Of a DNA stretch of 5,431 nucleotides, positions 1 through 5,431 are shown piece after piece. Source of the DNA: CAYUNA01 sp047629355 (GTDB lineage: Bacteria > Bacteroidota > Bacteroidia > Chitinophagales > Saprospiraceae); contig JBLHWU010000328.1 in NCBI GenBank assembly GCA_047629355.1, positions 1-5,431 of the forward strand. The letters are read 5' to 3'. Within the stretch, counting starts at the first letter, position 1. Every line of letters begins with the position of its first letter. The translations under genes and the position numbers were made by a program. The notes under the pieces were generated by a model. That model was not told the DNA's origin. It ran no database searches and saw nothing but the letters and a program-made list of their open reading frames with translations.

Positions 1-2
1 AG

Positions 3-622
3 TTTGTTTTGAATAATAACCATACGAAATCAGAGCGGCTAAAATCACTCATCAAAAATTCTTTGAAAGAACGAATATCCCTTCGTGGTATTTGTAGAAT
101 TTTTGATGTCAGCCTTACTTGGTTACAATCGTTTACCCATTTATTTTGGGAACAAACTCCTGATGACTTGGGACTTAATCCTGCGGTTATAAAAAAGATA
201 AAACGTCTACAAGTCTTTGGTATTCAGGCAGATGAGTTATGGTCTTTTGTCCAAAAAAATCGAATAAACGATGGATTTGGGTAGCTTATGATCCTGTACA
301 TCGTTTGGTAGTTGCCTATCATATTGGTGGGCGAGGCAAAAAAGCAGCAAATAAATTTTGAAACAAGATTCCAGAAATTTTAAAAAACTGTTTTTTTGAA
401 ACGGATGATTGGTAAGCTTATCGAAGCATTATTCCTTCAGAAAAGCATAAAGTCGGAAAAGACTTAACTTTTTATATTGAGGGCTTCAATGCTACAATCA
501 GAGCCAGAGTTAGTCGTTTAGTCCGCAAATCTCTATCGTTCTCCAAAATAGATAAATGGCATAATTTAGCTATTGGATGGTTTTTCTGGCAATTTAATTT
601 AGAACAGCAGCATTACATTTGA
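3..622 (+). pseudogene. IS1-family transposase remnant, 5'-truncated by the window edge, frame-broken
   Basis: This is a decayed cut-and-paste transposase related to IS1 InsA/InsB. The first frame (open from position 3 to the stop at 282-284) holds an InsA-like helix-turn-helix stretch (RISLRGICRIFDVSLTWLQ) and then the InsB-type motif DELWSFV with the first catalytic Asp at 231-233. At a run of seven A (253-259) the homology continues in the -1 frame as KKSNKRWIWVAYDPVHRLVV, then ETDDW, IEGFNATIR (Glu at 479-481) and RVSRLVRKSLSFSK, ending at the TGA at 620-622. That frame contains TGA at 359-361 (a Trp is expected) and TAA at 413-415 (a Gln or similar in DDWxAY), so no active protein can be made. 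IS1 elements use a -1 slip on an A run to make InsAB', so the A7 break may be an original programmed site; the two nonsense codons are decay. The family call is firm from the motifs; the N-terminus lies outside the window. Confidence 0.8.
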
Positions 623-673
623 TACACCGCCAAAAATCCCTTTGATAAACAAAAGCACCTAAACTGTAAAAGT

Positions 674-692
674 GCACATTTGTGGCACTACC
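674..692. repeat. Candidate right terminal end of the IS1-like remnant
   Basis: About 50 bp after the transposase stop, the sequence ends in GTGGCACTACC. Read inward on the other strand it starts GGTAGTGCC, resembling IS1 ends, which begin GGTGATGCTGCC. The position is right for an IS1-type right inverted repeat. The left partner lies outside the window, so the pairing cannot be tested here. Confidence 0.35.
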
Positions 693-962
693 GAATTTAG
701 AAAGACATTGAAATTAATCTACATTTAGAAAAAGGAATTGGAATTGGAATTGTGCCGAATCCGAGCCACTATTAAACTCATCATTACGATTTTCATTGAC
801 CCCCTATTGTTGGGAGCTAGGCTTTTTTTATGCATCCAAAATTTCTGCGATTTGAGTCGAGGAAATTTGTACCTTTGGAATAAGAGAGAAGGCTTGAGTG
901 ATTTATTTATCTTAAAAATATCTCCTAATTTTTTGAACCCCCTCAATGTGCCTGAGACCTAT
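693..962. other. Spacer between the two insertion sequences, no gene seen
   Basis: Short open frames exist on both strands but are low-complexity or lie over each other, and none resembles a known protein. Visible details are a hexamer GAATTG repeated three times in tandem at 735-752 and a TACCTTTG box at 870-877 that fits the Bacteroidota -7 consensus. The box has a TTTG at 851-854, only 15 bp upstream, which is shorter than the usual spacing. Nothing codable follows it on the plus strand, so I do not call it a working promoter. Confidence 0.5.
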
Positions 963-981
963 GAATGCCAACTAAGAGTTG
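963..981 (+). repeat. Left terminal inverted repeat of the insertion sequence
   Basis: GAATGCCAACTAAGAGTTG matches, in inverse, the repeat at 2158-2176 without mismatch. It contains a small internal palindrome, CAACT-AAG-AGTTG, so each end could itself form a stem of 5-6 bp. Confidence 0.85.
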
Positions 982-1019
982 GATTTAGTAATTTATAAAA
1001 AAAATATACGTATTCAATA

Positions 1020-1940
1020 TTAAAAAATGTCCCAAGTCATAATCATTAAAGCTGCTGCAAAACGTCCGTAAACATGTACAAGCAGCCCTTTTTCTGACCT
1101 GATTTTTGAGGCATTTTGAATACCGACTTTTTCAATAATCCAATTGAAAAAAGATTCAATTGGTTGTCTGACTTGGCTAACCGCTCTTGAATACATTTGG
1201 TCTATGAATTTCAATACTTTTTGTCCTTTTTTCTTTTTTACGGGAGTCAAAATTTGCAAATTATTGTTTTCAAACAGCCACTGCTCAAAAGCTTTGTTTG
1301 CATAAATTTTATCCACAAAAATTGCGCGGTCTTCAATGGTTTCCCATACAGGCTTAAAAACAGCTAAATCATTGTGAGAAGCGGGGCTTGTTCCAATATA
1401 TTCTGGCAAGGGCAATTCATTAAAAATGCTAAATCCCATTACGTGCAACTTCAAACCGTAATAATGAATTTTTTTGGAAGCACAATAGCCTTTGTTGCAG
1501 TATTTATCTGTTGTTTTTGCTCCAAAACTGCGTGGACCTTTAGCCAGAATAATGGGCATAGAGTCCACCACCGAAGCAATAAGCCCTTGATAACGCCTTA
1601 TTTTTTCAGGGTGAATTTTTCGCATTTTTGCCTCAAGTAACAAATGGCAAATGGCTGGAAAAACAGCAGGCAAATTATTCAATCTTGTCAGAAAACCTTC
1701 GTAAGTATCGACCAAATCAGGAAACCATGAACGAAGGTAATCATCAGCAAAATTATAGATGTCTTTGATTTCTCTTTTTTTCTCAACAGTTATACCAAAG
1801 AGAAAAATTGTAATCACTTCTTCATCTGTAAATTTAGGGCTATAATTATTGCTCATTCTTTGGTAGTGAAGAACTAAATCTGTATCATAGCAGTCGCAGA
1901 TGTGAAAGTAGATTTCGATAAGTTTATCGGTATTTCTCAT
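1020..1940 (-). CDS. DDE transposase of the insertion sequence (IS982-like)
   Basis: A 306-residue transposase that would catalyse excision and insertion of the surrounding element. The likely triad is Asp126 in VVDSMPI, Asp210 in FVDKIYANK and Glu262 in RQPIESFFNWI, an RNase H-like DDE order with spacings of 84 and 52 residues. Other recognisable blocks are KFTDEEVITIFLFG near residues 36-49, KGYCASKKIHYYGLKLHV (150-167) and the C-terminal GIQNASKIRS...GLLVHVYGRFAAAL (273-298). The frame is open further upstream to a TTG at 2105, but the extra 55 residues are AT-driven (Ile/Tyr/Phe/Asn) and unlike the family. The ATG at 1938-1940 gives the usual length, so I chose it. No frameshift or stop is seen. 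The second motif reads DKIY where many relatives have DKAY or DKGY; the Asp is kept. The family name is tentative: an IS5- or IS4-related group is possible. Confidence 0.85.
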   Translation of the reverse strand: MRNTDKLIEIYFHICDCYDTDLVLHYQRMSNNYSPKFTDEEVITIFLFGITVEKKREIKDIYNFADDYLRSWFPDLVDTYEGFLTRLNNLPAVFPAICHLLLEAKMRKIHPEKIRRYQGLIASVVDSMPIILAKGPRSFGAKTTDKYCNKGYCASKKIHYYGLKLHVMGFSIFNELPLPEYIGTSPASHNDLAVFKPVWETIEDRAIFVDKIYANKAFEQWLFENNNLQILTPVKKKKGQKVLKFIDQMYSRAVSQVRQPIESFFNWIIEKVGIQNASKIRSEKGLLVHVYGRFAAALMIMTWDIF

Positions 1941-2094
1941 ATATTCTATTTTTTTGGTTCGTACCTTTAAAATAGAAAAAAAACTATTTTTCGCATCTGT
2001 TTTATATATAACATAAATTTGTATATTTATTTTGTTAATAAAAATAAAATAAATTGTTATGTGTGTAAGTCGTTGAATAACTGTCATATATACA

Positions 2095-2124
2095 TATGTT
2101 GCCAATTATTTAATTGGCAACATA
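2095..2124. repeat. 14-bp perfect hairpin inside the insertion sequence, 5' of the transposase
   Basis: Arms TATGTTGCCAATTA (2095-2108) and TAATTGGCAACATA (2111-2124) are fully complementary around a 2-base centre. It sits between the right terminal repeat and the transposase start, about 155 bp upstream of the chosen ATG. No T tract follows on either strand, so it is not a standard terminator. It may be a transposase binding site, or it may fold in read-through transcripts. Confidence 0.8.
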
Positions 2125-2157
2125 ACAAAAGATAACTAACTGATAATCAATATGTTT

Positions 2158-2176
2158 CAACTCTTAGTTGGCATTC
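2158..2176 (-). repeat. Right terminal inverted repeat of the insertion sequence
   Basis: CAACTCTTAGTTGGCATTC is the exact reverse complement of 963-981. Immediately outside it, TTACG-TTTT-CGTAA (2177-2190) forms a short separate palindrome with no counterpart at the left end. Confidence 0.85.
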
Positions 2177-2316
2177 TTACGTTTTCGTAATTCATCCAAT
2201 ATAATCGTGAATTATTGGGAACTATCAAAATTTAATCTTAAGCGGGGGTATACACGCCTGTGTGCGCGGTTGGATTTATTTCAGAATAAACTCTATTTAA
2301 GAAATACGATTTTTAA

Positions 2317-2340
2317 CACATAGGCACATAGAACACATAG
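2317..2340 (+). repeat. Three CACATAG repeats
   Basis: CACATAG occurs three times at 8- and 9-bp spacing, each preceded by A or G. The array is too short and irregular to be a CRISPR. It looks like an AT-rich intergenic repeat. Confidence 0.6.
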
Positions 2341-2344
2341 CTTT

Positions 2345-2366
2345 GATTTTTTTTGCAAAAAAAATC
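2345..2366. repeat. 22-bp perfect palindrome (T8-GC-A8 core)
   Basis: GA, eight T, GC, eight A, TC is its own reverse complement. It touches the left copy of the 13-bp inverted repeat pair at 2367-2379, so the two may belong to one element. Confidence 0.75.
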
Positions 2367-2432
2367 TTGGTTCTTTGACAATTCTCGTGAAACACAAGTT
2401 TATTTCCGTTTTTGTCCCTCAAAACTCCATCT

Positions 2433-2451
2433 GCGTTGCCGCAGGCAACGC
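2433..2451. repeat. Strong GC-rich stem-loop
   Basis: GCGTTGCC-GCA-GGCAACGC forms a perfect 8-bp stem with a 3-base loop, standing out in AT-rich DNA. A T5 run (2458-2462) starts 6 bases after the stem, too far for a standard terminator on the plus strand. It could be a REP-like hairpin. Confidence 0.7.
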
Positions 2452-2622
2452 GCACTGTTTTTATTGGAGGTCGAAAATTTGTAACTTTCTCCCTCCTCAA
2501 AATTCAATGAAACGATTATTCCACAGGATTAGTCAAAGAACCAAAATCTTTAGACTTTGCATGCAATTTTTTGGGTTCAAAGTGATTTCATTTGGTCTGT
2601 AAAACAAAAGGAGTTTGAGGGA

Positions 2623-2646
2623 GAAAATGGTTTTAAAACCATTTTC
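2623..2646. repeat. 24-bp perfect palindrome
   Basis: Half-sites GAAAATGGTTTT (2623-2634) and AAAACCATTTTC (2635-2646) are exactly complementary with no spacer. This could be a dimeric protein site or an extrudable cruciform. It lies directly after the GGAGTTTGAGGG repeat at 2610-2621. Confidence 0.8.
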
Positions 2647-2659
2647 CTTGAAAAACCCA

Positions 2660-2882
2660 TTGAGCCGACCGTGATCTAGGTATTGATATGAGCGTTTTCG
2701 GCTCAAAATGTTTGAATTTATTTTGGTGCGTTTGCCCTATAACCGAAATAGACCAGAGAAATGCACAGGCTTACAAGTTTCCCTATAAATACCACCCACA
2801 TCAACGGCTGATGTGGCTGTTGTGATGACTTAGCGTCTGCCTTTACTCCGAGAGAATCGTCAGGTCAATAAAGACGCTTTTT
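2660..2882 (+). other. Run of three stem-loops ending in a T tract, possible structured RNA
   Basis: Three stems lie in order: TTGAGCCGA (2660-2668) with TCGGCTCAA (2698-2706), 9 bp; CCACATCA (2796-2803) with TGATGTGG (2809-2816), 8 bp with a 5-base loop; and AGCGTCT (2832-2838) with AGACGCT (2872-2878), 7 bp and directly followed by a T5 run (2878-2882). All frames contain stops. The last stem plus T run is terminator-like on the plus strand, although its 33-base loop is long. I do not recognise a known RNA family. No exact TAnnTTTG box was found just upstream, so transcription is not shown. Confidence 0.3.
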
Positions 2883-2941
2883 ACACATTTTATCGACTAA
2901 GGACTGCGTAAGGATATAAACGACACCCTTATCTCTACTCT

Positions 2942-3394
2942 TTGTCGCTTTTTACTACGGCGATGATGATTTCCAATACAACAGGAAAATATTTTAGTCT
3001 CTTTCGCCGCTCCAAAGTAACGAAGCTTACGGTTAGTTCAATTATTTTATGCTTATCATCGTTTCACCACCTTCGCCGTAGGAGACTAACAGTTAGTTTT
3101 GAGTCAACCCTCACGGGTTCGCTTTTGAAAGGTTCGATTGTCACTTGGGCTTCTCACATCTTCGTTACCAAAAACGCAGGCCAAGTTAGAAAAATCCCAG
3201 CAGTATGGGAGGTTAAAGCTACTTTTTATTATCTTTGCAAAATTTTGATAATCAGTAGTTTAACAGTATTTATAGCGACTTTTTGTCGCACCGTTGTAGC
3301 TTTTGTTAGCCTTTCGTTTTTATTTTGGAATCATTCACCACTTATTGATATCTTCTTTCAATCGAAAAGTGATTGGCAGAACTTTGTACTCTAG
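2942..3394 (+). CDS. Doubtful open frame, 150 codons, unlikely to be a real gene
   Basis: This is the only long open frame between the insertion sequence and sufB. It starts with TTG; the first ATG is a few codons in. The protein is rich in Ser, Leu, Phe, Thr and Val and has one hydrophobic stretch near residues 103-128 (ILIISSLTVFIATF...), which could be a membrane segment. No known domain or motif is visible. The same frame upstream of 2942 is broken by several stops, so it may also be the tail of something decayed. It overlaps stem-loop structures, and its composition looks like non-coding DNA read by chance. It is listed because nothing else fills the space. If real, it would be a small membrane protein of unknown function. 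Confidence 0.15.
   Translation: MSLFTTAMMISNTTGKYFSLFRRSKVTKLTVSSIILCLSSFHHLRRRRLTVSFESTLTGSLLKGSIVTWASHIFVTKNAGQVRKIPAVWEVKATFYYLCKILIISSLTVFIATFCRTVVAFVSLSFLFWNHSPLIDIFFQSKSDWQNFVL
2955..3303. other. Second gene-poor part with paired inverted segments
   Basis: CTACGGCGA (2955-2963) has its exact inverse at 3073-3081. AACCC-TCAC-GGGTT (3106-3119) is a tight hairpin. AAAGCTAC (3215-3222) pairs with GTAGCTTT (3296-3303), and between them lie two further stems, ATTATC/GATAAT (3228-3233 with 3247-3252) and GCGAC-T5-GTCGC (3275-3289). Together these would make a three-way branched fold in RNA. A TATCTTTG box at 3230-3237 fits the Bacteroidota -7 consensus but has no matching -33 element and no gene directly after it. 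Confidence 0.3.
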
Positions 3395-3456
3395 TTCTAC
3401 GCCTTTGCGGTAAATAGGTTTCTTCATAACGGCTAAGGTCTTTAAGTGTATGTCGC

Positions 3457-3474
3457 TTTTTTTTTAAAAAAAAA
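3457..3474. repeat. T9A9 palindrome upstream of the suf promoter
   Basis: Nine T followed by nine A. Such a tract is stiff and melts easily, and could act as an upstream promoter element or a weak stop signal. No GC-rich stem precedes it, so I do not call it a terminator. Confidence 0.6.
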
Positions 3475-3500
3475 CTCAGACTTTCAGTCATTTATTCTAA

Positions 3501-3540
3501 TTATACTTTTTTGTATAAATTAATTTATACTTTTTAGTAT
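3501..3540. promoter_or_regulatory. Candidate double operator of sufB
   Basis: Two near-identical 16-base elements, 3501-3516 and 3525-3540, differ at one base and start 24 bp apart. The first is part of a dyad TTATAC-TTTTTT-GTATAA (3501-3518); the second has ATAC-TTTTTA-GTAT (3527-3540). Between them GTATAAATTAATTTATAC (3513-3530) is an 18-bp perfect palindrome that joins the inner arms. The second copy covers the expected -33 area of the sufB promoter, as expected of a repressor site or an activator contact. In many bacteria suf genes respond to iron or Fe-S status through Rrf2/IscR-type, Fur or SufR regulators; which one would bind here is inference. Confidence 0.5.
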
Positions 3541-3558
3541 GTTATAAATATTTTCGCT

Positions 3559-3566
3559 TACCTTTG
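3559..3566 (+). promoter_or_regulatory. Probable sufB promoter, -7 box TACCTTTG
   Basis: TACCTTTG is an exact match to TAnnTTTG, the -7 element of Bacteroidota primary-sigma promoters, placed 43 bp before the sufB ATG. At the -33 distance the sequence is TTTTTAG (3531-3537), a poor match to TTTG that overlaps the second operator-like copy. Transcription would start at about 3570-3575, leaving a leader of about 35-40 bases with no clear Shine-Dalgarno, which is normal for this phylum. Confidence 0.6.
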
Positions 3567-3609
3567 CGGAAAGAAAGTTTGAATTTAGTGCGAAAAAAAT
3601 CTAAAAATC

Positions 3610-5061
3610 ATGAGCAAAGAAGCATCCACAGAAACGCTGGAAGATTATACTAAGAGTGATTACAAATATGGATTTACCAGTAATATTGATACTGACCTTA
3701 TCCCAAAAGGTTTAAATGAAGATACTATACGATTAATATCTTTTAAAAAGAAGGAACCACAATGGCTACTTGACTGGCGTTTAGAAGCATTTAGACATTG
3801 GGAGACCCTGACAGAACCCAAATGGCCGAATGTAAAATATCCACCAGTGAATTACCAGGACATCATTTATTATGCTGCTCCAAAACAGAAAAAAACACTC
3901 AGCAGCTTAGATGAAGTAGATCCTGAACTATTGAGAACGTATGAGAAATTAGGTATTTCAATAGAAGAGCAAAAACGATTAACAGGAGTTGCCATGGATA
4001 TAGTCATTGATAGCGTATCTGTAGCCACCACTTTTAAGGAACAGCTTTTAGAGCTAGGTATTATCTTCTGTTCGTTCGGCGAAGCGGTTCAGGAACATCC
4101 TGAACTCGTCAGAAAGTATATGGGATCGGTTGTGCCATCTTCCGATAATTTCTTTGCGGCCCTTAATTCGGCTGTCTTTACAGATGGGTCTTTCTGTTAT
4201 ATTCCCAAAGGTGTACGTTGCCCAATGGAGTTGTCCACCTATTTTCGAATCAATTCTGCCGGAACAGGTCAATTTGAAAGAACCCTGATTGTTGCGGAAG
4301 AAGGCAGTTATGTAAGTTATTTGGAAGGATGTACTGCTCCAATGCGTGACGAAAACCAATTGCATGCAGCAGTAGTAGAATTAATAGCATTGGATAATGC
4401 CGAAATAAAATATTCTACAATACAGAATTGGTATCCAGGAGATAAAGATGGAAAAGGGGGCATATATAATTTCGTAACCAAAAGAGGATTATGCGCAGGC
4501 GTCAGATCAAAAATCAGTTGGACACAAGTCGAAGCGGGTTCTGCCGTTACCTGGAAGTATCCAAGTTGCATTTTAAAAGGTGATTATTCAACGGGTGAGT
4601 TTTATTCTGTAGCAGTTACTAATAATTTTCAACAAGCGGATACAGGAACTAAAATGTTTCATATTGGTAAAGACACCAGCAGTACTATTATTTCCAAAGG
4701 TATCTCGGCAGGGCGAAGCAACAACTCCTACAGAGGTTTGGTTAAAGTTGGAAAAAATGCAGAAAATGCTAAGAACTTTTCGCAATGTGATTCTTTATTA
4801 ATGGGAGATAAATGTGGTGCACATACCTTCCCTTATCTTGAAATTGACAATGAAACAGCTCACATTGAACACGAAGCCACAACCTCTAAAGTAGGCGAAG
4901 ACCAACTTTATTATTGTATGCAAAGAGGACTGAACCAAGAGGATGCCATTAACCTGATTGTTAATGGCTATTGCAAGGACGTGTTTAATGAATTGCCTAT
5001 GGAATTTGCAGTAGAAGCACAAAAACTGCTTGCTGTAAGTTTAGAAAATAGTGTAGGCTAA
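3610..5061 (+). CDS. sufB: Fe-S cluster assembly protein SufB
   Basis: SufB is the scaffold subunit of the cytosolic SufBC2D complex; it receives sulfur from SufS (via SufE or SufU) and assembles iron-sulfur clusters for transfer to target proteins. The 483-residue product is full length (E. coli about 495). The C-terminal half is the beta-helix core. Residues matching those studied in E. coli are visible: Arg213/Asn215 in YFRIN, Cys241 in LEGCTAPMRDENQLHAAVVEL (E. coli Cys254), Cys393 in FSQCDSLLMG (Cys405), and His421/Glu422 in IEHEATTS (His433/Glu434). The end AVEAQKLLAVSLENSVG is typical. The N-terminal ~125 residues are the usual less conserved helical part. The ATG at 3610 follows the leader of the TAnnTTTG promoter and gives the expected N-terminus. 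The gene is intact and leads an operon with sufC 36 bp downstream. Correspondence to E. coli numbering is from memory of the alignment. Confidence 0.97.
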   Translation: MSKEASTETLEDYTKSDYKYGFTSNIDTDLIPKGLNEDTIRLISFKKKEPQWLLDWRLEAFRHWETLTEPKWPNVKYPPVNYQDIIYYAAPKQKKTLSSLDEVDPELLRTYEKLGISIEEQKRLTGVAMDIVIDSVSVATTFKEQLLELGIIFCSFGEAVQEHPELVRKYMGSVVPSSDNFFAALNSAVFTDGSFCYIPKGVRCPMELSTYFRINSAGTGQFERTLIVAEEGSYVSYLEGCTAPMRDENQLHAAVVELIALDNAEIKYSTIQNWYPGDKDGKGGIYNFVTKRGLCAGVRSKISWTQVEAGSAVTWKYPSCILKGDYSTGEFYSVAVTNNFQQADTGTKMFHIGKDTSSTIISKGISAGRSNNSYRGLVKVGKNAENAKNFSQCDSLLMGDKCGAHTFPYLEIDNETAHIEHEATTSKVGEDQLYYCMQRGLNQEDAINLIVNGYCKDVFNELPMEFAVEAQKLLAVSLENSVG

Positions 5062-5097
5062 ACTTGAATTACGAATTAAAATCTTAAATAAATTAAA

Positions 5098-5431
5098 ATG
5101 TTAATAATAAATAATTTACACGCAGAAACTGAAGGGAAAAAAATATTAAATGGTATTAACCTTCAAATTAATGCTGGCGAAATACACGCTATAATGGGAC
5201 CAAACGGAAGTGGTAAAAGTACGTTAGCCCACGTTTTAGCCGGTCGAGAAGATTATGAAATTACGGAGGGTAGTATTACCTATATGGGAAAAGACCTTCT
5301 AGAGTTATCAGTTGATGAACGTGCCAAGGAAGGTATATTTCAGGCATTTCAATACCCAATAGAAATACCAGGTGTAAGTACTGCAAACTTTCTTAAACAT
5401 ACCATTACTGCTGTTAGAAAACATCAAGAAA
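5098..5431 (+). CDS. sufC: Fe-S cluster assembly ATPase SufC, 3' end beyond the window
   Basis: SufC is the ABC-type ATPase of the SufBC2D scaffold; ATP binding drives dimerisation and a shape change in SufB-SufD that exposes the cluster assembly site. The first 111 residues of about 250 are in the window. Visible are the Walker A motif GPNGSGKST (residues 34-42, Lys40) and the SufC-type Q-loop FQAFQYPIEIPGV (Gln85), the latter telling it from transport ABC ATPases. The signature motif, Walker B and His switch lie past the edge. The start is the ATG at 5098, giving MLIINNLHAETEG as in relatives. It lies 36 bp after sufB on the same strand with no terminator between, so the two are very likely co-transcribed. 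sufD and sufS are expected to follow. Confidence 0.96.
   Translation, partial: MLIINNLHAETEGKKILNGINLQINAGEIHAIMGPNGSGKSTLAHVLAGREDYEITEGSITYMGKDLLELSVDERAKEGIFQAFQYPIEIPGVSTANFLKHTITAVRKHQE

Larger units (their letters stand above)
963..2176. mobile_element. Complete insertion sequence with 19-bp terminal inverted repeats, IS982-like
   Basis: A 1.2-kb element bounded by perfect 19-bp inverted repeats (963-981 and 2158-2176) around a single minus-strand DDE transposase. Length, one-gene layout and ~300-residue transposase fit the IS982 / related DDE_Tnp_1 groups. No convincing target-site duplication is seen: the left flank ends GAGACCTAT and the right flank starts TTACGTTTT. The true tips may differ by a few bases, or the flanks may have been rearranged after insertion. 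The transposase frame is intact, so the element could still be active. The exact family should be settled by a search against an insertion-sequence database. Confidence 0.85.
2177..2660. other. Gene-poor spacer rich in palindromes and short repeats, first part
   Basis: No open frame here looks like a protein; those of 65-75 codons on both strands overlap each other and the repeats. Contents in order: three copies of CACATAG (2317-2323, 2325-2331, 2334-2340); a 22-bp palindrome made of GA-T8-GC-A8-TC (2345-2366); TTGGTTCTTTGAC (2367-2379), whose exact inverse is at 2532-2544; CCCTCAAAACTCC (2416-2428), whose inverse lacking one base is at 2610-2621; a strong hairpin at 2433-2451; and a 24-bp palindrome at 2623-2646. 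The two inverted pairs interleave rather than nest. This pattern suggests a dispersed intergenic repeat, but the family is not known to me. Confidence 0.6.

Noticed and set aside
738..998. Small plus-strand open frame, and the opposing frame at 725-946
   Set aside because: They overlap on opposite strands, resemble no protein, and the first runs into the insertion sequence's terminal repeat.
1374..1640. Plus-strand open frame inside the insertion sequence
   Set aside because: It is antisense to the well-supported transposase.
1941..2105. Upstream extension of the transposase to a TTG at 2105
   Set aside because: The extra residues reflect AT-rich DNA and run into the hairpin; the ATG at 1940 gives the usual family length.
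2317..2340. Three spaced CACATAG copies as a CRISPR array
   Set aside because: The repeat is 7 bp and the gaps are 1-2 bp; there are no spacers and no cas genes.
2433..2462. GC-rich hairpin as an intrinsic terminator
   Set aside because: The T run begins 6 bases after the stem, and no gene ends upstream on that strand.
2297..2602. Overlapping small open frames on both strands (2297-2500 minus, 2375-2602 plus)
   Set aside because: Both cover palindromes and repeats; a shared QRTKIF peptide comes from the 13-bp inverted repeat pair, not from protein homology.
4054..5022. Minus-strand open frames within sufB
   Set aside because: All are antisense to a full-length, highly conserved SufB.

Overview
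The window looks like a piece of a Bacteroidota chromosome, probably of the class Flavobacteriia. The DNA is AT-rich. The best promoter match, directly before sufB, is the Bacteroidota -7 type TAnnTTTG. The SUF iron-sulfur genes run sufB then sufC, and the SufB and SufC proteins align without gaps of note to the remembered E. coli families. The genus cannot be named from this sequence alone.

Layout. From the left edge to about 622 there is a decayed IS1-family transposase: one frame break at a run of seven A and two nonsense codons. A possible right end of that element lies near 692. A spacer with no believable gene follows to 962. From 963 to 2176 there is a complete-looking insertion sequence with 19-bp perfect terminal inverted repeats. 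It carries one intact minus-strand DDE transposase of 306 residues (IS982-like, family tentative) and a long perfect hairpin near its right end. From 2177 to about 3500 there are some 1.3 kb without a convincing gene but full of palindromes and stem-loops. These include 22-bp and 24-bp perfect palindromes, a run of three stem-loops ending in a short T tract, and a possible branched structure. One open frame of 150 codons crosses the area, but its composition looks like chance or shadow coding.

At 3501-3566 lies a well-formed regulatory region: two copies of a TTATAC-N6-GTAT element 24 bp apart, joined by an 18-bp palindrome, with the second copy over the expected -33 area of a TAnnTTTG promoter. 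sufB (3610-5061) follows and is complete. After 36 bp sufC begins at 5098 and runs off the right edge.

Functionally, SufB and SufC are the core of the SufBCD scaffold that builds iron-sulfur clusters; sufD, sufS and other partners are expected just beyond the right edge. The left 2.2 kb is mobile DNA that has accumulated upstream of this housekeeping operon. No regulator gene (for example an Rrf2/IscR type) is present upstream within the window. The most interesting unexplained material is the paired operator-like element at the sufB promoter and the structured, gene-poor stretch before it.
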